This document shows positions 49,702-62,252 of a DNA stretch of 64,000 bases, one piece after another. Origin of the DNA: Urechis unicinctus (lineage: Eukaryota; Annelida; Polychaeta; Xenopneusta; Urechidae); NCBI GenBank assembly GCA_034190875.2, contig CM067354.1, positions 71,983,299 through 72,047,298 of the forward strand, written 5' to 3'. Positions within the stretch are counted from its first letter, which is position 1. Every line of letters begins with the position of its first letter. The notes below the pieces were generated by a model that saw only the letters and a program-made list of their open reading frames with translations, had not been told where the DNA came from and did not search any database. The position numbers and the translations under genes were made by a program.

Positions 49702-50315
49702 AATTGGTTATTTTTAGCAAAACGGCCTCTATGTGTAAACTATTGATGTTCATAGCCACCAATCAAGCGCTTTCAGTGAAACATATGAGCGAACAGGTCA
49801 CTCTCTGTAACTGGACGTATGTAGTTCATTTTGTCAGGTTATTTATTTGAGTAACAGCACGGATTACTTTCGGAGTTGGCGTGCGGGAAGAAGAAGGAAT
49901 ACATTTAGGGTATGCATAACTAATGGACCAAATGTTCACTGTTCTATAATTGAGTGTTCCCATCAGATTTTATGCAATTGGTTTATGAATCAATTGTACA
50001 CAAATATCATTGAGCACTTAATCCCTGGAATAATCACAGAAAGAAGAATGAATCTTGTATTCATAGTCTTGCAAATAAAGAGCTAAATCACATCAATGTT
50101 CTGATTTCGCCAATCTAAAGGTATAATCACTATTTGTGCATCTGCTCTTTAAGTCCATTTGGTAGAAGAAGGCAGCAAATATTAAATCATGAGAATGATG
50201 CATAACTAAGATACCAAATTTAATATAGGGTGCTACTGTTTATAATTGACATTTTGGCTAATAGGCGTTTTATTGACCCAAGTTATGTTTACAATCATTG
50301 TTACAACTTCATGGA

Positions 50316-50397
50316 GCAGTCGTGGCCGATTGTTAAGGCGTTGGACTTGAAATCCAATGGGGTAATCCCCGCACAGGTTCGAACCCTGTCCCTGTCG
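50316..50397 (+). pseudogene. tRNA-Ser, damaged copy
   Basis: The A box is broken (GCCGATTGTTAAGG), the variable arm is altered and the acceptor 3' strand is lost. It lies in a unit with many errors (about 50160-50570). Confidence 0.75.
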
Positions 50398-50999
50398 AAT
50401 GAATTTTATTTTCAATACGGCCTCTATTATAAACTATTGATGTTCATAGTGTAAATAAATAGCTAGGTCAATCAAGCTGGCATCAGTGAATATATGAGCG
50501 AACAGGTCACTCTCTGTAATGGACGTATGTAGTTATTTTTGTTATTTATTATAACAACGGTCCATTTGGTAGAAGAAGGAATACATTTAGGGTATGCATA
50601 ACTAATGGACCAAATGTTCACTGTTCTATAATTGAGTGTTCCTATCAGATTTTATGCAATTGGTTTATGAATCAATTGTACACAAATATCATTGAGCACT
50701 TAATCACTGGGAATAATCAAGAAAGAAATGAATCTTGTATTCATAGTCTTGCAAATAAAGAGCTAAATCGCATCAATGTTCTGATTTCGCCAATCTAAAG
50801 GTATAATCACTATTTGTGCATCTGCTCTTTAAGTCCATTTGGTAGCAATGGCAGCAAATATTAAATCATGAGAATGATCGATGAGGCAGATACCAAATTT
50901 AGCATAGGGTGCTAAGTGTTGTAAGGGACATTTATTGGCTAATAGGCGTAATTTATTGACCCAAGTTATGTCGTACAATCATTGATGCCACTTCATGGA

Positions 51000-51081
51000 G
51001 CAGTCGTGGCCGAGTGGTTAAGGCGTTGGACTTGAAATCCAATGGGGTCTCCCCGCACAGGTTCGAACCCTGTCGGCTGCG
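51000..51081 (+). tRNA. tRNA-Ser(TGA), canonical copy
   Basis: 82 nt, identical. Hexamer ATGCCA. Confidence 0.97.
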
Positions 51082-51977
51082 AATTGGTTATTTTAGCAAA
51101 ACGGCCTCTATTGTGTAAACTATTGATGTTCATAGCCACCAATCAAGCGCTTTCAGTGAAACATATGAGCGAACAGGTCACTCTCTGTAACTGGACGTAT
51201 GTAGTTCATTTTGTCAGGTTTTATTTATTTGAGTAACAGCACGGATTACTTTCGGAGTTGGCGTGCGGAAGAAGAAGGAATACATTTAGGGTATGCATAA
51301 CTAATGGACCAAATGTTCACTGTTCTATAATTGAGTGTTCCCATCAGATTTTATGCAATTGGTTTATGAATCAATTGTACACAAATATCATTGAGCACTT
51401 AATCCTGGAATAATCACAAAAAGAAGAATGAATCTCGTATTCATAGTCTTGCAAATAAAGAGCTAAATCACATCAATGTTCTGATTTCGCCAATCTAAAG
51501 GTATAATTACTATTTTTGCATCTGCTCTATAAGTCCATTTGGTAGAAGAAGGAATACATTTAGGGTATGCATAACTAATGGACCAAATGTTCACTGTTCT
51601 ATAATTGAGTGTTCCTATCAGATTTTATGCAATTGGTTTATGAATCAATTGTACACAAATATCATTGAGCACTTAATCACTGGAATAATCACAGAAAGAA
51701 GAATGAATCTTGTATTCATAGTCTTGCAAATAAAAGAGCTAAAAATCGCATCAATGTTCTGATTTCGCCAATCTAAAGGTATAATCACTATTTGTGCATC
51801 TGCTCTTTAAGTCCATTTGGTAGCAATGGCAGCAAATATTAAATCATGAGAATGATCGATGAGGCAGATACCAAATTTAGCATAGGGTGCTAAGTGTTGT
51901 AAGGGACATTTATTGGCTAATAGGCGTAATTTATTGACCCAAGTTATGTCGTACAATCATTGTTACAACTTCATGGA

Positions 51978-52061
51978 GCAGTCGTGGCCGAGTGGTTAAG
52001 GCGTTGGACTTGAAATCCAATGGGGGGTCTCCCCGCACAGGTTCGAACCCTGTCGGCTGCG
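51978..52061 (+). tRNA. tRNA-Ser(TGA), two extra G
   Basis: 84 nt; variable-arm G run of six. The 3' flank has lost GGTT but keeps TTTT. Hexamer TTACAA. Confidence 0.85.
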
Positions 52062-52938
52062 AATTTATTTTAGCCAAAACGGCCTCTATTGTGTAAACTA
52101 TTGATGTTCATAGCCACCAATCAAGCGCTTTCAGTGAAACATATGAGCGAACAGGTCACTCTCTGTAACTGGACGTATGTAGTTCATTTTGTCAGGTTAT
52201 TTATTTGAGTAACAGCACGGATTACTTTCGGAGTTGGCGTGCGGAAGAAGAAGAAGAATACATTTAGGGTATGCATACTAATGGACCCTGTTCTATAATT
52301 GAGTGTCCCATCAGATTTTATGCAATTGGTTTATGAATCAATTGTACACAAATATCATTGAGCACTTAATCACTGGAATAATCACAGAAAGAAGAATGAA
52401 TCTCGTATTCATAGTCTTGCAAATAAAGAGCTAAATCACATCAATGTTTATTTCGCCAATCTAAAGGTATAATTACTATTTTGCATCTGCTCTATAAGTC
52501 CATTTGGTAGAAGAAGGAATACATTTAGGGTATGCATAACTAATGGACCAAATGTTCACTGTTCTATAATTGAGTGTTCCTATCAGATTTTATGCAATTG
52601 GTTTATGAATCAATTGTACACAAATATCATTGAGCACTTAATCACTGGAATAATCACAGAAAGAAGAATGAATCTTGTATTCATAGTCTTGCAAATAAAG
52701 AGCTAAATCGCATCAATGTTCTGATTTCGCCAATCTAAAGGTATAATCACTATTTGTGCATCTGCTCTTTAAGTCCATTTGGTAGCAATGGCAGCAAATA
52801 TTAAATCATGAGAATGATCGATGAGGCAGATACCAAATTTAGCATGGGTGCTAAGTGTTGTAAGGGACATTTATTGGCTAATAGGCGTAATTTATTGACC
52901 CAAGTTATGTCGTACAATCATTGTTGCCACTTCATGGA

Positions 52939-53020
52939 GCAGTCGTGGCCGAGTGGTTAAGGCGTTGGACTTGAAATCCAATGGGGTCTCCCCGCACAGG
53001 TTCGAACCCTGTCGGCTGCG
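52939..53020 (+). tRNA. tRNA-Ser(TGA), canonical copy
   Basis: 82 nt, identical. Hexamer TTGCCA. A GAA-repeat expansion lies at the start of the next subrepeat (about 53204-53222). Confidence 0.97.
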
Positions 53021-53946
53021 AATTGGTTATTTTAGCAAAACGGCCTCTATTGTGTAAACTATTGATGTTCATAGCCACCAATCAAGCGCTTTCAGTGAAA
53101 CATATGAGCGAACAGGTCACTCTCTGTAACTGGACGTATGTAGTTCATTTTGTCAGGTTATTTATTTGAGTAACAGCACGGATTACTTTCGGAGTTGGCG
53201 TGCGGAAGAAGAAGAAGAAGAAGGAATACATTTAGGGTATGCATAACTAAATGGACCAAATGTTCACTGTTCTATAATTGAGTGTTCCATCATTTCCCAT
53301 CAGATTTTATTGCAAGTGCAATTGGTTTATGAAAATTGTACACACAAATATCATTGAGCACTTAATCCCTGGAATAATCACAGAAAGAAGAATGAATCTC
53401 GTATTCATAGTCTTGCAAATAAAGAGCTAGCCATCACATCAATGCGCTTTCTTATTTCGAACCAATCTAAAGGTATAATTACTTCATTTTGCATCTGCTC
53501 TATAAGTCCATTTGGTAGAAGAAGGAATACATTTAGGGTATGCATAACTAATGGACCAAATGTTCACTGTTCTATAATTGAGTGTTCCTATCAGATTTTA
53601 TGCAATTGGTTTATGAATCAATTGTACACAAATATCATTGAGCACTTAATCACTGGAATAATCACAGAAAGAAGAATGAATCTTGTATTCATAGTCTTGC
53701 AAATAAAGAGCTAAATCGCATCAATGTTCTGATTTCGCCAATCTAAAGGTATAATCACTATTTGTGCATCTGCTCTTTAAGTCCATTTGGTAGCAATGGC
53801 AGCAAATATTAAATCATGAGAATGATCGATGAGGCAGATACCAAATTTAGCATAGGGTGCTAAGTGTTGTAAGGGACATTTATTGGCTAATAGGCGTAAT
53901 TTATTGACCCAAGTTATGTCGTACAATCATTGTTACACTTCATGGA

Positions 53947-54028
53947 GCAGTCGTGGCCGAGTGGTTAAGGCGTTGGACTTGAAATCCAATGGGGTCTCCC
54001 CGCACAGGTTCGAACCCTGTCGGCTGCG
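53947..54028 (+). tRNA. tRNA-Ser(TGA), canonical copy next to a junction
   Basis: 82 nt, identical. The 3' flank is cut at about 54040 and joins an S2 tail, so the T4 stop is reduced to TTT. Confidence 0.93.
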
Positions 54029-54151
54029 AATTGGTTATTTAAATCACATCAATGTTCTGATTTCGCCAATCTAAAGGTATAATTACTATTTTTGCATCTG
54101 CTCTATAAGTCCATTTGGTAGAGAAGGAATACATTTAGGTATGCATAATAA

Positions 54152-54251
54152 NNNNNNNNNNNNNNNNNNNNNNNNNNNNNNNNNNNNNNNNNNNNNNNNN
54201 NNNNNNNNNNNNNNNNNNNNNNNNNNNNNNNNNNNNNNNNNNNNNNNNNNN
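54152..54251. other. Assembly gap (100 N) inside the right array
   Basis: Placeholder gap within a unit. Just left of it, at about 54040, the tRNA 3' flank jumps straight to the tail of a subrepeat and skips roughly 380 bases, so the gap sits in a misjoined or deleted unit. Confidence 0.99.
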
Positions 54252-54520
54252 TGAATCTTGTATTCATAGTCTTGCAATAAAGAGCTAAATCGCATCAATG
54301 TTCTGATTTCGCAATCTAAAGGTATAATCACTATTTGTGCATCTGCTCTTTAAGTCCATTTGGTAGCAATGGCAGCAAATATTAAATCATGAGAATGATC
54401 GATGAGGCAGATACCAAATTTAGCATAGGGTGCTAAGTGTTGTAAGGGACATTTATTGGCTAATAGGCGTAATTTATTGACCCAAGTTATGTCGTACAAT
54501 CATTGATTACACTTCATGGA

Positions 54521-54602
54521 GCAGTCGTGGCCGAGTGGTTAAGGCGTTGGACTTGAAATCCAATGGGGTCTCCCCGCACAGGTTCGAACCCTGTCGGCTG
54601 CG
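54521..54602 (+). tRNA. tRNA-Ser(TGA), canonical copy
   Basis: 82 nt, identical. First copy after the third gap. Hexamer ATTACA. Confidence 0.97.
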
Positions 54603-55491
54603 AATTGGTTATTTTAGCCAAACGGGCTCTATTGTGAAACTATTGATGTTCATAGCCACCAATCAAGCGCTTTCAGTGAAACTATGAGCGAACAGGTCAC
54701 TCTCTGTAACTGGACGTATGTAGTTCATTTTGTCAGGTTATTTATTTGAGTAACAGCACGGATTACTTTCGGAGTTGGCGTGCGGAAGAAGAAGGAATAC
54801 ATTTAGGGTATGCATAACTAATGGACCAAATGTTCACTGTTCTATAATTGAGTGTTCCCATCAGATTTTATGCAATTGGTTTATGAATAAATTGTACACA
54901 AATATCATTGAGCACTTAATCCCTGGAATAATCACAGAAAGAAGAATGAATCTCGTATTCATAGTCTTGCAAATAAAGAGCTAAATCACATCAATGTTCT
55001 GATTTCGCCAATCTAAAGGTATAATTACTATTTTTGCATCTGCTCTATAAGTCCATTTGGTAGAAGAAGGAATACATTTAGGGTATGCATAACTAATGGA
55101 CCAAATGTTCACTGTTCTATAATTGAGTGTTCCTATCAGATTTTATGCAATTGGTTTATGAATCAATTGTACACAAATATCATTGAGCACTTAATCACTG
55201 GAATAATCACAGAAAGAAGAATGAATCTTGTATTCATAGTCTTGCAAATAAAGAGCTAAATCGCATCAATGTTCTGATTTCGCCAATCTAAAGGTATAAT
55301 CACTATTTGTGCATCTGCTCTTTAAGTCCATTTGGTAGCAATGGCAGCAAATATTAAATCATGAGAATGATCGATGAGGCAGATACCAAATTTAGCATAG
55401 GGTGCTAAGTGTTGTAAGGGACATTTATTGGCTAATAGGCGTAATTTATTGACCCAAGTTATGTCGTACAATCATTGTTACACTTCATGGA

Positions 55492-55573
55492 GCAGTCGTG
55501 GCCGAGTGGTTAAGGCGTTGGACTTGAAATCCAATGGGGTCTCCCCGCACAGGTTCGAACCCTGTCGGCTGCG
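55492..55573 (+). tRNA. tRNA-Ser(TGA), canonical copy
   Basis: 82 nt, identical, in a clean stretch. Block upstream TTACA. Confidence 0.97.
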
Positions 55574-56193
55574 AATTGGTTATTTTAGCAAAACGGCCTC
55601 TATTGTGTAAACTATTGATGTTCATAGCCACCAATCAAGCGCTTTCAGTGAAACATATGAGCGAACAGGTCACTCTCTGTAACTGGACGTATGTAGTTCA
55701 TTTTGTCAGGTTATTTATTTGAGTAACAGCACGGATTACTTTCGGAGTTGGCGTGCGGAAGAAGAAGGAATACATTTAGGGTATGCATAACTAATGGACC
55801 AAATGTTCACTGTTCTATAATTGAGTGTTCCTATCAGATTTTATGCAATTGGTTTATGAATCAATTGTACACAAATATCATTGAGCACTTAATCACTGGA
55901 ATAATCACAGAAAGAAGAATGAATCTTGTATTCATAGTCTTGCAAATAAAGAGCTAAATCGCATCAATGTTCTGATTTCGCCAATCTAAAGGTATAATCA
56001 CTATTTGTGCATCTGCTCTTTAAGTCCATTTGGTAGCAATGGCAGCAAATATTAAATCATGAGAATGATCGATGAGGCAGATACCAAATTTAGCATAGGG
56101 TGCTAAGTGTTGTAAGGGACATTTATTGGCTAATAGGCGTAATTTATTGACCCAAGTTATGTCGTACAATCATCATTGTTACAACTTCATGGA

Positions 56194-56275
56194 GCAGTCG
56201 TGGCCGAGTGGTTAAGGCGTTGGACTTGAAATCCAATGGGGTCTCCCCGCACAGGTTCGAACCCTGTCGGCTGCG
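56194..56275 (+). tRNA. tRNA-Ser(TGA), canonical copy
   Basis: 82 nt, identical. Short unit (702 bp) before it; the leader has a CAT duplication. Hexamer TTACAA. Confidence 0.97.
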
Positions 56276-56465
56276 AATTGGTTATTTTAGCAAAACGGCC
56301 TCTATTGTGCAATTAAACTATTGATGTTCATAGCCACCAATCAAGCGCTTTCAGTGAAACATATGAGCGAACAGGTCACTCTCTGTAACTGGACGTATGT
56401 AGTTCATTTTGTCAGGTTATTTATTTGAGTAACAGCACGGATTACTTTCGGAGTTGGCGTGCGGA
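56276..56465 (+). repeat. Constant part of the repeat unit, 3' of the tRNA (example)
   Basis: Shown for one clean unit. This stretch of about 190 bases follows the tRNA, includes the T4 stop, and ends at GCGTGCGG just before the first subrepeat. With the tRNA and its 5' leader it makes up the constant portion of about 424 bp. Types A and B differ mainly here. Confidence 0.8.
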
Positions 56466-56740
56466 AGAAGAAGGAATACATTTAGGGTATGCATAACTAA
56501 TGGACCAAATGTTCACTGTTCTATAATTGAGTGTTCCCATCAGATTTTGTGCAATTGGTTTATGAATAAATTGTACACAAATATCATTGAGCACTAAATC
56601 CCTAGAATAATCACAGAAAGAAGAATGAATCTCGTATTCATAGTCTTGCAAATAAAGAGCTAAATCACATCAATGTTCTGATTTCGCCAATCTAAAGGTA
56701 TAATTACTATTTTTGCATCTGCTCTATAAGTCCATTTGGT
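56466..56740 (+). repeat. 275-bp subrepeat, S2 type (example)
   Basis: Bounded by AGAAGAAGGAATAC at 56466 and again at 56741, a period of 275. S2 is marked by TCTCGTATTC, AATCACATC, TTTTTGCATC and CTCTATAAG. It is absent from units of about 700 bp, present once in units of about 976 bp, and present twice in the 1252-bp unit at 17579-18831. Confidence 0.85.
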
Positions 56741-57016
56741 AGAAGAAGGAATACATTTAGGGTATGCATAACTAATGGACCAAATGTTCACTGTTCTATA
56801 ATTGAGTGTTCCTATCAGATTTTATGCAATTGGTTTATGAATCAATTGTACACAAATATCATTGAGCACTTAATCACTGGAATAATCACAGAAAGAAGAA
56901 TGAATCTTGTATCATAGTCTTGCAAATAAAGAGCTAAAATCGCATCAATGTTCTGATTTCGCCCAATCTAAAGGTATAATCACTATTTGTGCATCTGCTC
57001 TTTAAGTCCATTTGGT
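56741..57016 (+). repeat. 275-bp subrepeat, S1 type (example)
   Basis: Follows S2 directly and leads into the tRNA leader through GGTAGCAATGG. S1 is marked by TCTTGTATTC, AATCGCATC, TTTGTGCATC and CTCTTTAAG. Every clean unit has one S1. Confidence 0.85.
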
Positions 57017-57174
57017 AGCAATGGCAGCAAATATTAAATCATGAGCATGATCGATGAGGCAGATCCCAAATTTAGCATAGTGGTGCTTAAGTGTTGTAAG
57101 GGACATTTATTGGCTAATAGGCGTAATTTATTGACCCAAGTTATGTCGTACAATCATTGTTACAACTTCATGGA
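57017..57174 (+). repeat. tRNA 5' leader of the repeat unit (example)
   Basis: About 157 bases between S1 and the next tRNA, strongly conserved across the array except for six bases at -15 to -10 from the tRNA. An AT-rich AATTTATTG lies about 50 bases upstream. Whether it aids Pol III initiation is unknown. This copy is mildly corrupted. Confidence 0.7.
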
Positions 57175-57261
57175 GCTAGTCCCGTCGTGGCCGAGTGGTT
57201 AAGGCCGTTGGACTTGAAATCCAATGGGGATCCCCGCACAGGTTCGAACCCGTCGGCTGCG
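57175..57261 (+). pseudogene. tRNA-Ser, damaged copy
   Basis: Insertions in the acceptor 5' strand, an extra C in the D-arm end, one base lost in the variable arm and TGT shortened in the T stem. Start of the corrupted zone. Confidence 0.75.
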
Positions 57262-57942
57262 AATTGTTTTATTTTAGCCTTAAAACGGCCTTATTGTGCA
57301 TCGTACTATGATGTTCATAGCCACCAATCAAGCACTTTTCAGTGAACATAGCTATGAGCGAACAGGTCGACTCTGTAACTGGACGTATGTAGTTCATGTT
57401 TTTGTCAGGTTATTTCGTTGAGTAACAGCAATGGATTCCAAATTCGGATTTGGCGTGCGGAGAGAGAAGGAATATGCATTTTGGGGTATGCATGACTAAT
57501 GGCCCCAAATGTTCACTGTTCTTATAATTAGGGTTCCTATCAGATTTTTATGCAATTGGTTTAGTGGTTCAATCAAATGCTATACCCAGCATGTTCATTG
57601 AGCACTTAATCACTGGAATAATCACAGAAAGAAGATGAATTCTAATTTTCAAGTATTCAAATAAAGAGCTAAATCGCATCAATGTATCTGATTTCGCCAA
57701 ATCTAAAGGTATAATCACTATTTGTGCATCTGCTCTTCAGGGTCCATTTGGTAGCAATGGCAGCAAGAATTTAATCATAGGTGATCGAAATAGAAGATCT
57801 AAATTCAGGACCAGTGCTATCAGATGTTCTCAATAGCATAGGGTCTAAGTTTTTTAGGCATTCATTATTGGCCCAATAGTCGTAAATTATGAAACAAAGA
57901 GCAAATGATGTCACCACTTCATGTTAGAACATACTTCCTGGA

Positions 57943-58032
57943 GCGAGTCGTGGCCTAAGTGGTGCGTTGAGAGGACAAGGAATCATTTATGGGTCGCCTC
58001 CCGCAGAGGTCTTCGAACCCTGTTCGTGTGCG
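57943..58032 (+). pseudogene. tRNA-Ser, heavily degraded
   Basis: Only GAGTCGTGGC, part of the D arm and TTCGAACCCTG of the B box remain. The anticodon region is unrecognisable. Confidence 0.6.
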
Positions 58033-59006
58033 AGTGTTTACTCGCTGTCCGTCGACGAGCTCTACCTCAGCAAATATTAACGCCACTTCGCCACAATGAT
58101 CGTGAGGCATATGCCGTGTTCAAATAGCCACAAATCACTCGTTTGTCGTGGACATTATTATTAAATGAGCCAACCAACTGGCAACTCTCTGTAACGTTTT
58201 TTCGTCTAATGTAGTTCATTTGCTCTCGTGAATTTAATGGTTGATAACAAGCAGAAGGAACCTTCTTCGTTTTTTGGTCGGCCCATTATGCCCTAAATAC
58301 ATTTAGGGTACTCATAATGTGGACCAAATTTTAACATGTTATATTGAGTGTTCCCATAAGATTTTATGCAATTGAGTTTATGAATCAATTGTACCAAATA
58401 TCAGTGAGCACTTAATCACTGGGAATAATCACACTCCGCAAGAAGAATGGATCTCGTATTCATAGTCTTGCAAGTAAAGAGCTAAATCACATCAATGTTC
58501 TGAGCCCAATCTAAAGGTATAACTCACTACTTTTGCATTGCTCTGATAAGTCCCATTTGGTAGAAGACAGGAATACATTTAGGGTATGCATAACTAATGG
58601 ACCAAATGTTCACTGTTCTATAATTGAGTGTTCCTATCAGATTTTTATGCAATTGGTTTATGAATCAATTGTACACAAATATCATTGAGCACTTAATCAC
58701 TGGAATAATCACAGAAAGAAGAATGAATCTTGTATTCATAGTCTTGCAAATAAAGAGCTAAATCGCATCAATGTTCTGATTTTCGCCAATCTAAAGGTAT
58801 AATCACTATTTTTGTGCATCTGCTCTTTAAGTCCATTTTTGGTAGCAATGGCAGCAAATATTAAATCATGAGAATGATCGATGAGGCAGATACCCCAAAT
58901 TTTAGCATAGGGTGCTAAGTGTTGTAAGCGGACATTTTATTTGGCTAAATTGCGTAATTTTATTGACCAAGTAAGTTATGTCATACAATCATTGTACAAG
59001 GATTGA

Positions 59007-59098
59007 GCTACTGCATCGAACCGAGTGGTTTAATTTGGACTTGAATCCAATGGGAAGCCCCGCACAGGTCGAACCCTTTGTCGGCCACCACTCCTGCG
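59007..59098 (+). pseudogene. tRNA-Ser, heavily degraded
   Basis: CCGAGTGG, TTGGACTTGAATCCAA and a damaged B box survive. Extra bases follow before the acceptor end. Confidence 0.65.
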
Positions 59099-59689
59099 AA
59101 TTTGGTTATTTTAAGCCAAACGGCTTTTACGGCATTCTTCCTACTTTCATAGAATACCAATGTGATCATTTTATGAAAAAATGGGAACATGTCACTCTCC
59201 GTAAGGACGTATGTAGTTCATTTATGCGTTATTTATTTGATCCAGCACGGATTACTTTCGGAGTTGTTGGCGTGCGGAAGAAGAATCTTTTAACGATTTA
59301 GGGTATCATAAGCGGACCAAATGTTCACTGTTCTTAATTGGCTGTTGAGTGTACAGGTAGGTTTATGTGCAATTGGTTATTCTGAAGGATCAATTGTACA
59401 CAAATAACATTCGGAGCACTTAATCACTGGAATAATCCCAGAACGAAGAATGAAATTGTATTCCATAGTCCTTGCAAATAAAGAGCTAAATAGTTCAATG
59501 TTTGTTTCGCGCATTTTTTAAAGGTTTCACTGACCCATCTGCTCTTTAAGTCCATAAGGTAATAATCCAGTAAACAGATTAATGGATGCATCTGCTCCTT
59601 CCGGCCATGATCCAAGGAGTACGGCAATCGACCGCTAAGATGTAAAGGGTACATCATGGGTTAAGCCCATCGACTAAGTGTTGTAAAAT

Positions 59690-59760
59690 GCTTCACCAAT
59701 CCGTTTTCATCATAATTGAGTCAAAGGGTCTCCCCAAATCAGAGCAACCTGTCATTATGC
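59690..59760 (+). pseudogene. Very degraded tRNA-Ser remnant
   Basis: Inferred mainly from spacing (about 690 bases after the previous copy, one short unit), GGTCTCCCC of the variable arm, and the following ATTGGTTATTTT flank. Confidence 0.35.
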
Positions 59761-60409
59761 AATTGGTTATTTTGTTTTTTTTTCTATCGTCCAATCTCCT
59801 CAATCACTATATGCTTTGTGCAAACTTATCACTGGAACGGTCACTCCTTTGTGTCATCGAACGGGACTTTCAAGGAGTACGCATTTAGGGATAACAGCAA
59901 CCCCAGATTACTTTCGGAGTTGGCGTGCGGCTGTGAAAGAAGGAATACATTTAGGGTATGCATAACAATGGACCAAATTTGTTCGTCCGATTTCTATAAT
60001 TGATTGTTCCTTAGCCTATTTGTGCAATTGGTGCCATGAATCAATTTTGTACACAAATATCATGGAGCACTTAATCACTGGAATAAAACACAGAAAGAAG
60101 AATGAATCTTGTAGTTCATGAGTCTTTGAAAATAAAGAGTTTAATCGCAACTAATGTTCTGATTTCGGCCCTGTAAAGGTGGACTATTTGTATTTGCTCT
60201 TTAAGTCCATTGGGCGTAATTTTATATCCATTGTCAAGTGCAAGTGCTTTTAATCATACATGATCCATGAGGCATTTGCCCCAACTTCTAGCATGCGGCC
60301 GGTGCCGTAAGTGTTGTAAGGCCCCATTTTATTGGTTTGATGGCGTAATTTACTTGACCCACCGTTATGAGCTGTTTCCTGCATCCCCGTAATTCATTGG
60401 ACATGTCCA

Positions 60410-60510
60410 GGCGAGTTAAACATCGTGGCCGGAGTTTGTTAATGGTTCACCCACTGAAATAGACAATCTATGGGTCTTATGCAGTGTTTCGGAATCCCTG
60501 TCGGCCTGAA
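60410..60510 (+). pseudogene. Very degraded tRNA-Ser remnant
   Basis: ATCGTGGCC, parts of the anticodon stem and CCCTGTCGGCCTG remain. It is about 780 bases before the next clean copy. Confidence 0.45.
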
Positions 60511-61199
60511 TTAATCTTCGGTTAGAAATTTTTACAAAACAAGCCTACCATCAATGCATGTACCAACATTAACTAATTGATGTTCACGAGGCCAACCTCA
60601 ATCAAGAGCTTAAATCACAAACCTATGGGAGCGACTGTCGCTCTCTGCCCCAGTCACGTAAAAGTTCGCATTGGTCAGGTTCTTTTAGATTAGTAACCAG
60701 CATCCGGATTTACTCTTTCGGGATTCTGTTGGCGTGCGGAAGAAGAAGGAATACATTTAGGGTATGCATAACTAATGGACCAAATCTTTTCACTGTTATC
60801 CTATATATTGAGTGTTCCTATCAGATTTTATGCACATTGGTTTTATGAATCAATTTGTACACAAATATCATTGAGCACTTAATCACTGGAATAATCAACA
60901 GAAAAGAAGAATGAATCTTGTATTCATAGTCTTGCAAATAAAGAGCTAAATCGCATCATCAAATGTTTCTCTGATTTCGCCAATCTAAAGGTATAATCAC
61001 TATTTGTGGCACTCTGCTCTTTAAGTCCATTTTGGTAGCAATGGCAGCAAATATTAAATCATGAGAATGATCGATGAGGCAGATTACCAAATTTAGCATA
61101 GGGTGCTAAGTGTAAGTTGTAAGGGACATTTTATTGGCTAATAGGCGTAATTTATTGACCCAAGTTATGTCGTACAATCATTGTTGACCACTTCATGGA

Positions 61200-61280
61200 G
61201 CAGTCGTGGCCGAGTGGTTAAGGCGTTGGACTTGAAATCCAATGGGGTCACCCGCACAGGTTCGAACCCTGTCGGCTGCG
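61200..61280 (+). tRNA. tRNA-Ser(TGA), near-canonical
   Basis: 81 nt; the variable arm reads GGGGTCACCCGC, one base short with one change. First good copy after the corrupted zone. Confidence 0.88.
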
Positions 61281-62165
61281 AATTGGTTATTTTAGCAAAA
61301 CGGCCTCTATTGTGTAAACTATTGATGTTCATAGCCACCAATCAAGCGCTTTCAGTGAAACATATGAGCGAACAGGTCACTCTCTGTAACTGGACGTATG
61401 TAGTTCATTTTGTCAGGTTATTTATTTGAGTAACAGCACGGATTACTTTCGGAGTTGGCGTGCGGAAGAAGAAGGAATACATTTAGGGTATGCATAACTA
61501 ATGGACCAAATGTTCACTGTTCTATAATTGAGTGTTCCCATCATTTTTTATGCAATTGGTTTTATGAATCAATTGTACACAAATATCATTGAGCACTTAA
61601 TCACTGGAATAATCACAGAAAGAAGAATGAATCTCTTGTATTCATAGTCTTGCAAATAAAGGAGCTAAATCACATCAATGTTCTGATTTCGCCAATCTAA
61701 AGGTATAATCACTATTTTGTGCATCTGCTCTCTAAGTCCAATTTGGTAGAAGAAGGAATACTAACTAAGGACCAAATGTTCACTGCTATAATTGAGTGTT
61801 CCTAATTTTTGCAATTGGTTTATGGTATCAATTGTAAGTCACAAATAAGCAGCAGCACTTAATCATTAAAATCATAGAAAGCAAGAATGAAATCTTGATC
61901 GCATAGTCTTGCAAATAAAAGATAAAATCGCCAAATTTAGCAACTAAAAGGTATAATCCTATTGTGTGCATCTGTTCGTCCATTTGGGTAGAAAATGGCA
62001 TTAGCAAAATTAAATCATGAATTGATTCGATTATTGCGATAGGATACCCAATTCAGGTTAATAGGCATAGGGGTGCTAAGTTGTAGGGACATTTATTGGT
62101 TAGGCGTATTTATTGACCCCAAGTTATGCCACGTACAATCATGTTACAACTTCAGTTGGCGTGGC

Positions 62166-62252
62166 GCAGTCGTGGCCCGAGTGGGTTAAGGCGTTGGACT
62201 TGAAATCCAATGGGGTCTCCCCGCACAGGTTCGAACCCTGTCGGCTGCTGCG
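62166..62252 (+). pseudogene. tRNA-Ser with several small insertions
   Basis: 87 nt; an extra C and an extra G in the D arm and a CTG duplication in the acceptor end. The core sequence is otherwise canonical. It follows a corrupted half unit (61750-62160). Confidence 0.75.

Noticed and set aside
56276..57174. A second RNA gene (5S rRNA, U snRNA or box C/D snoRNA) in the repeat spacer
   Set aside because: I compared the spacer with U1, U2 and U6 hallmarks and looked for C and D boxes. Only a weak CGATGAGG/CTGATT pairing of motifs was found, which is not enough.
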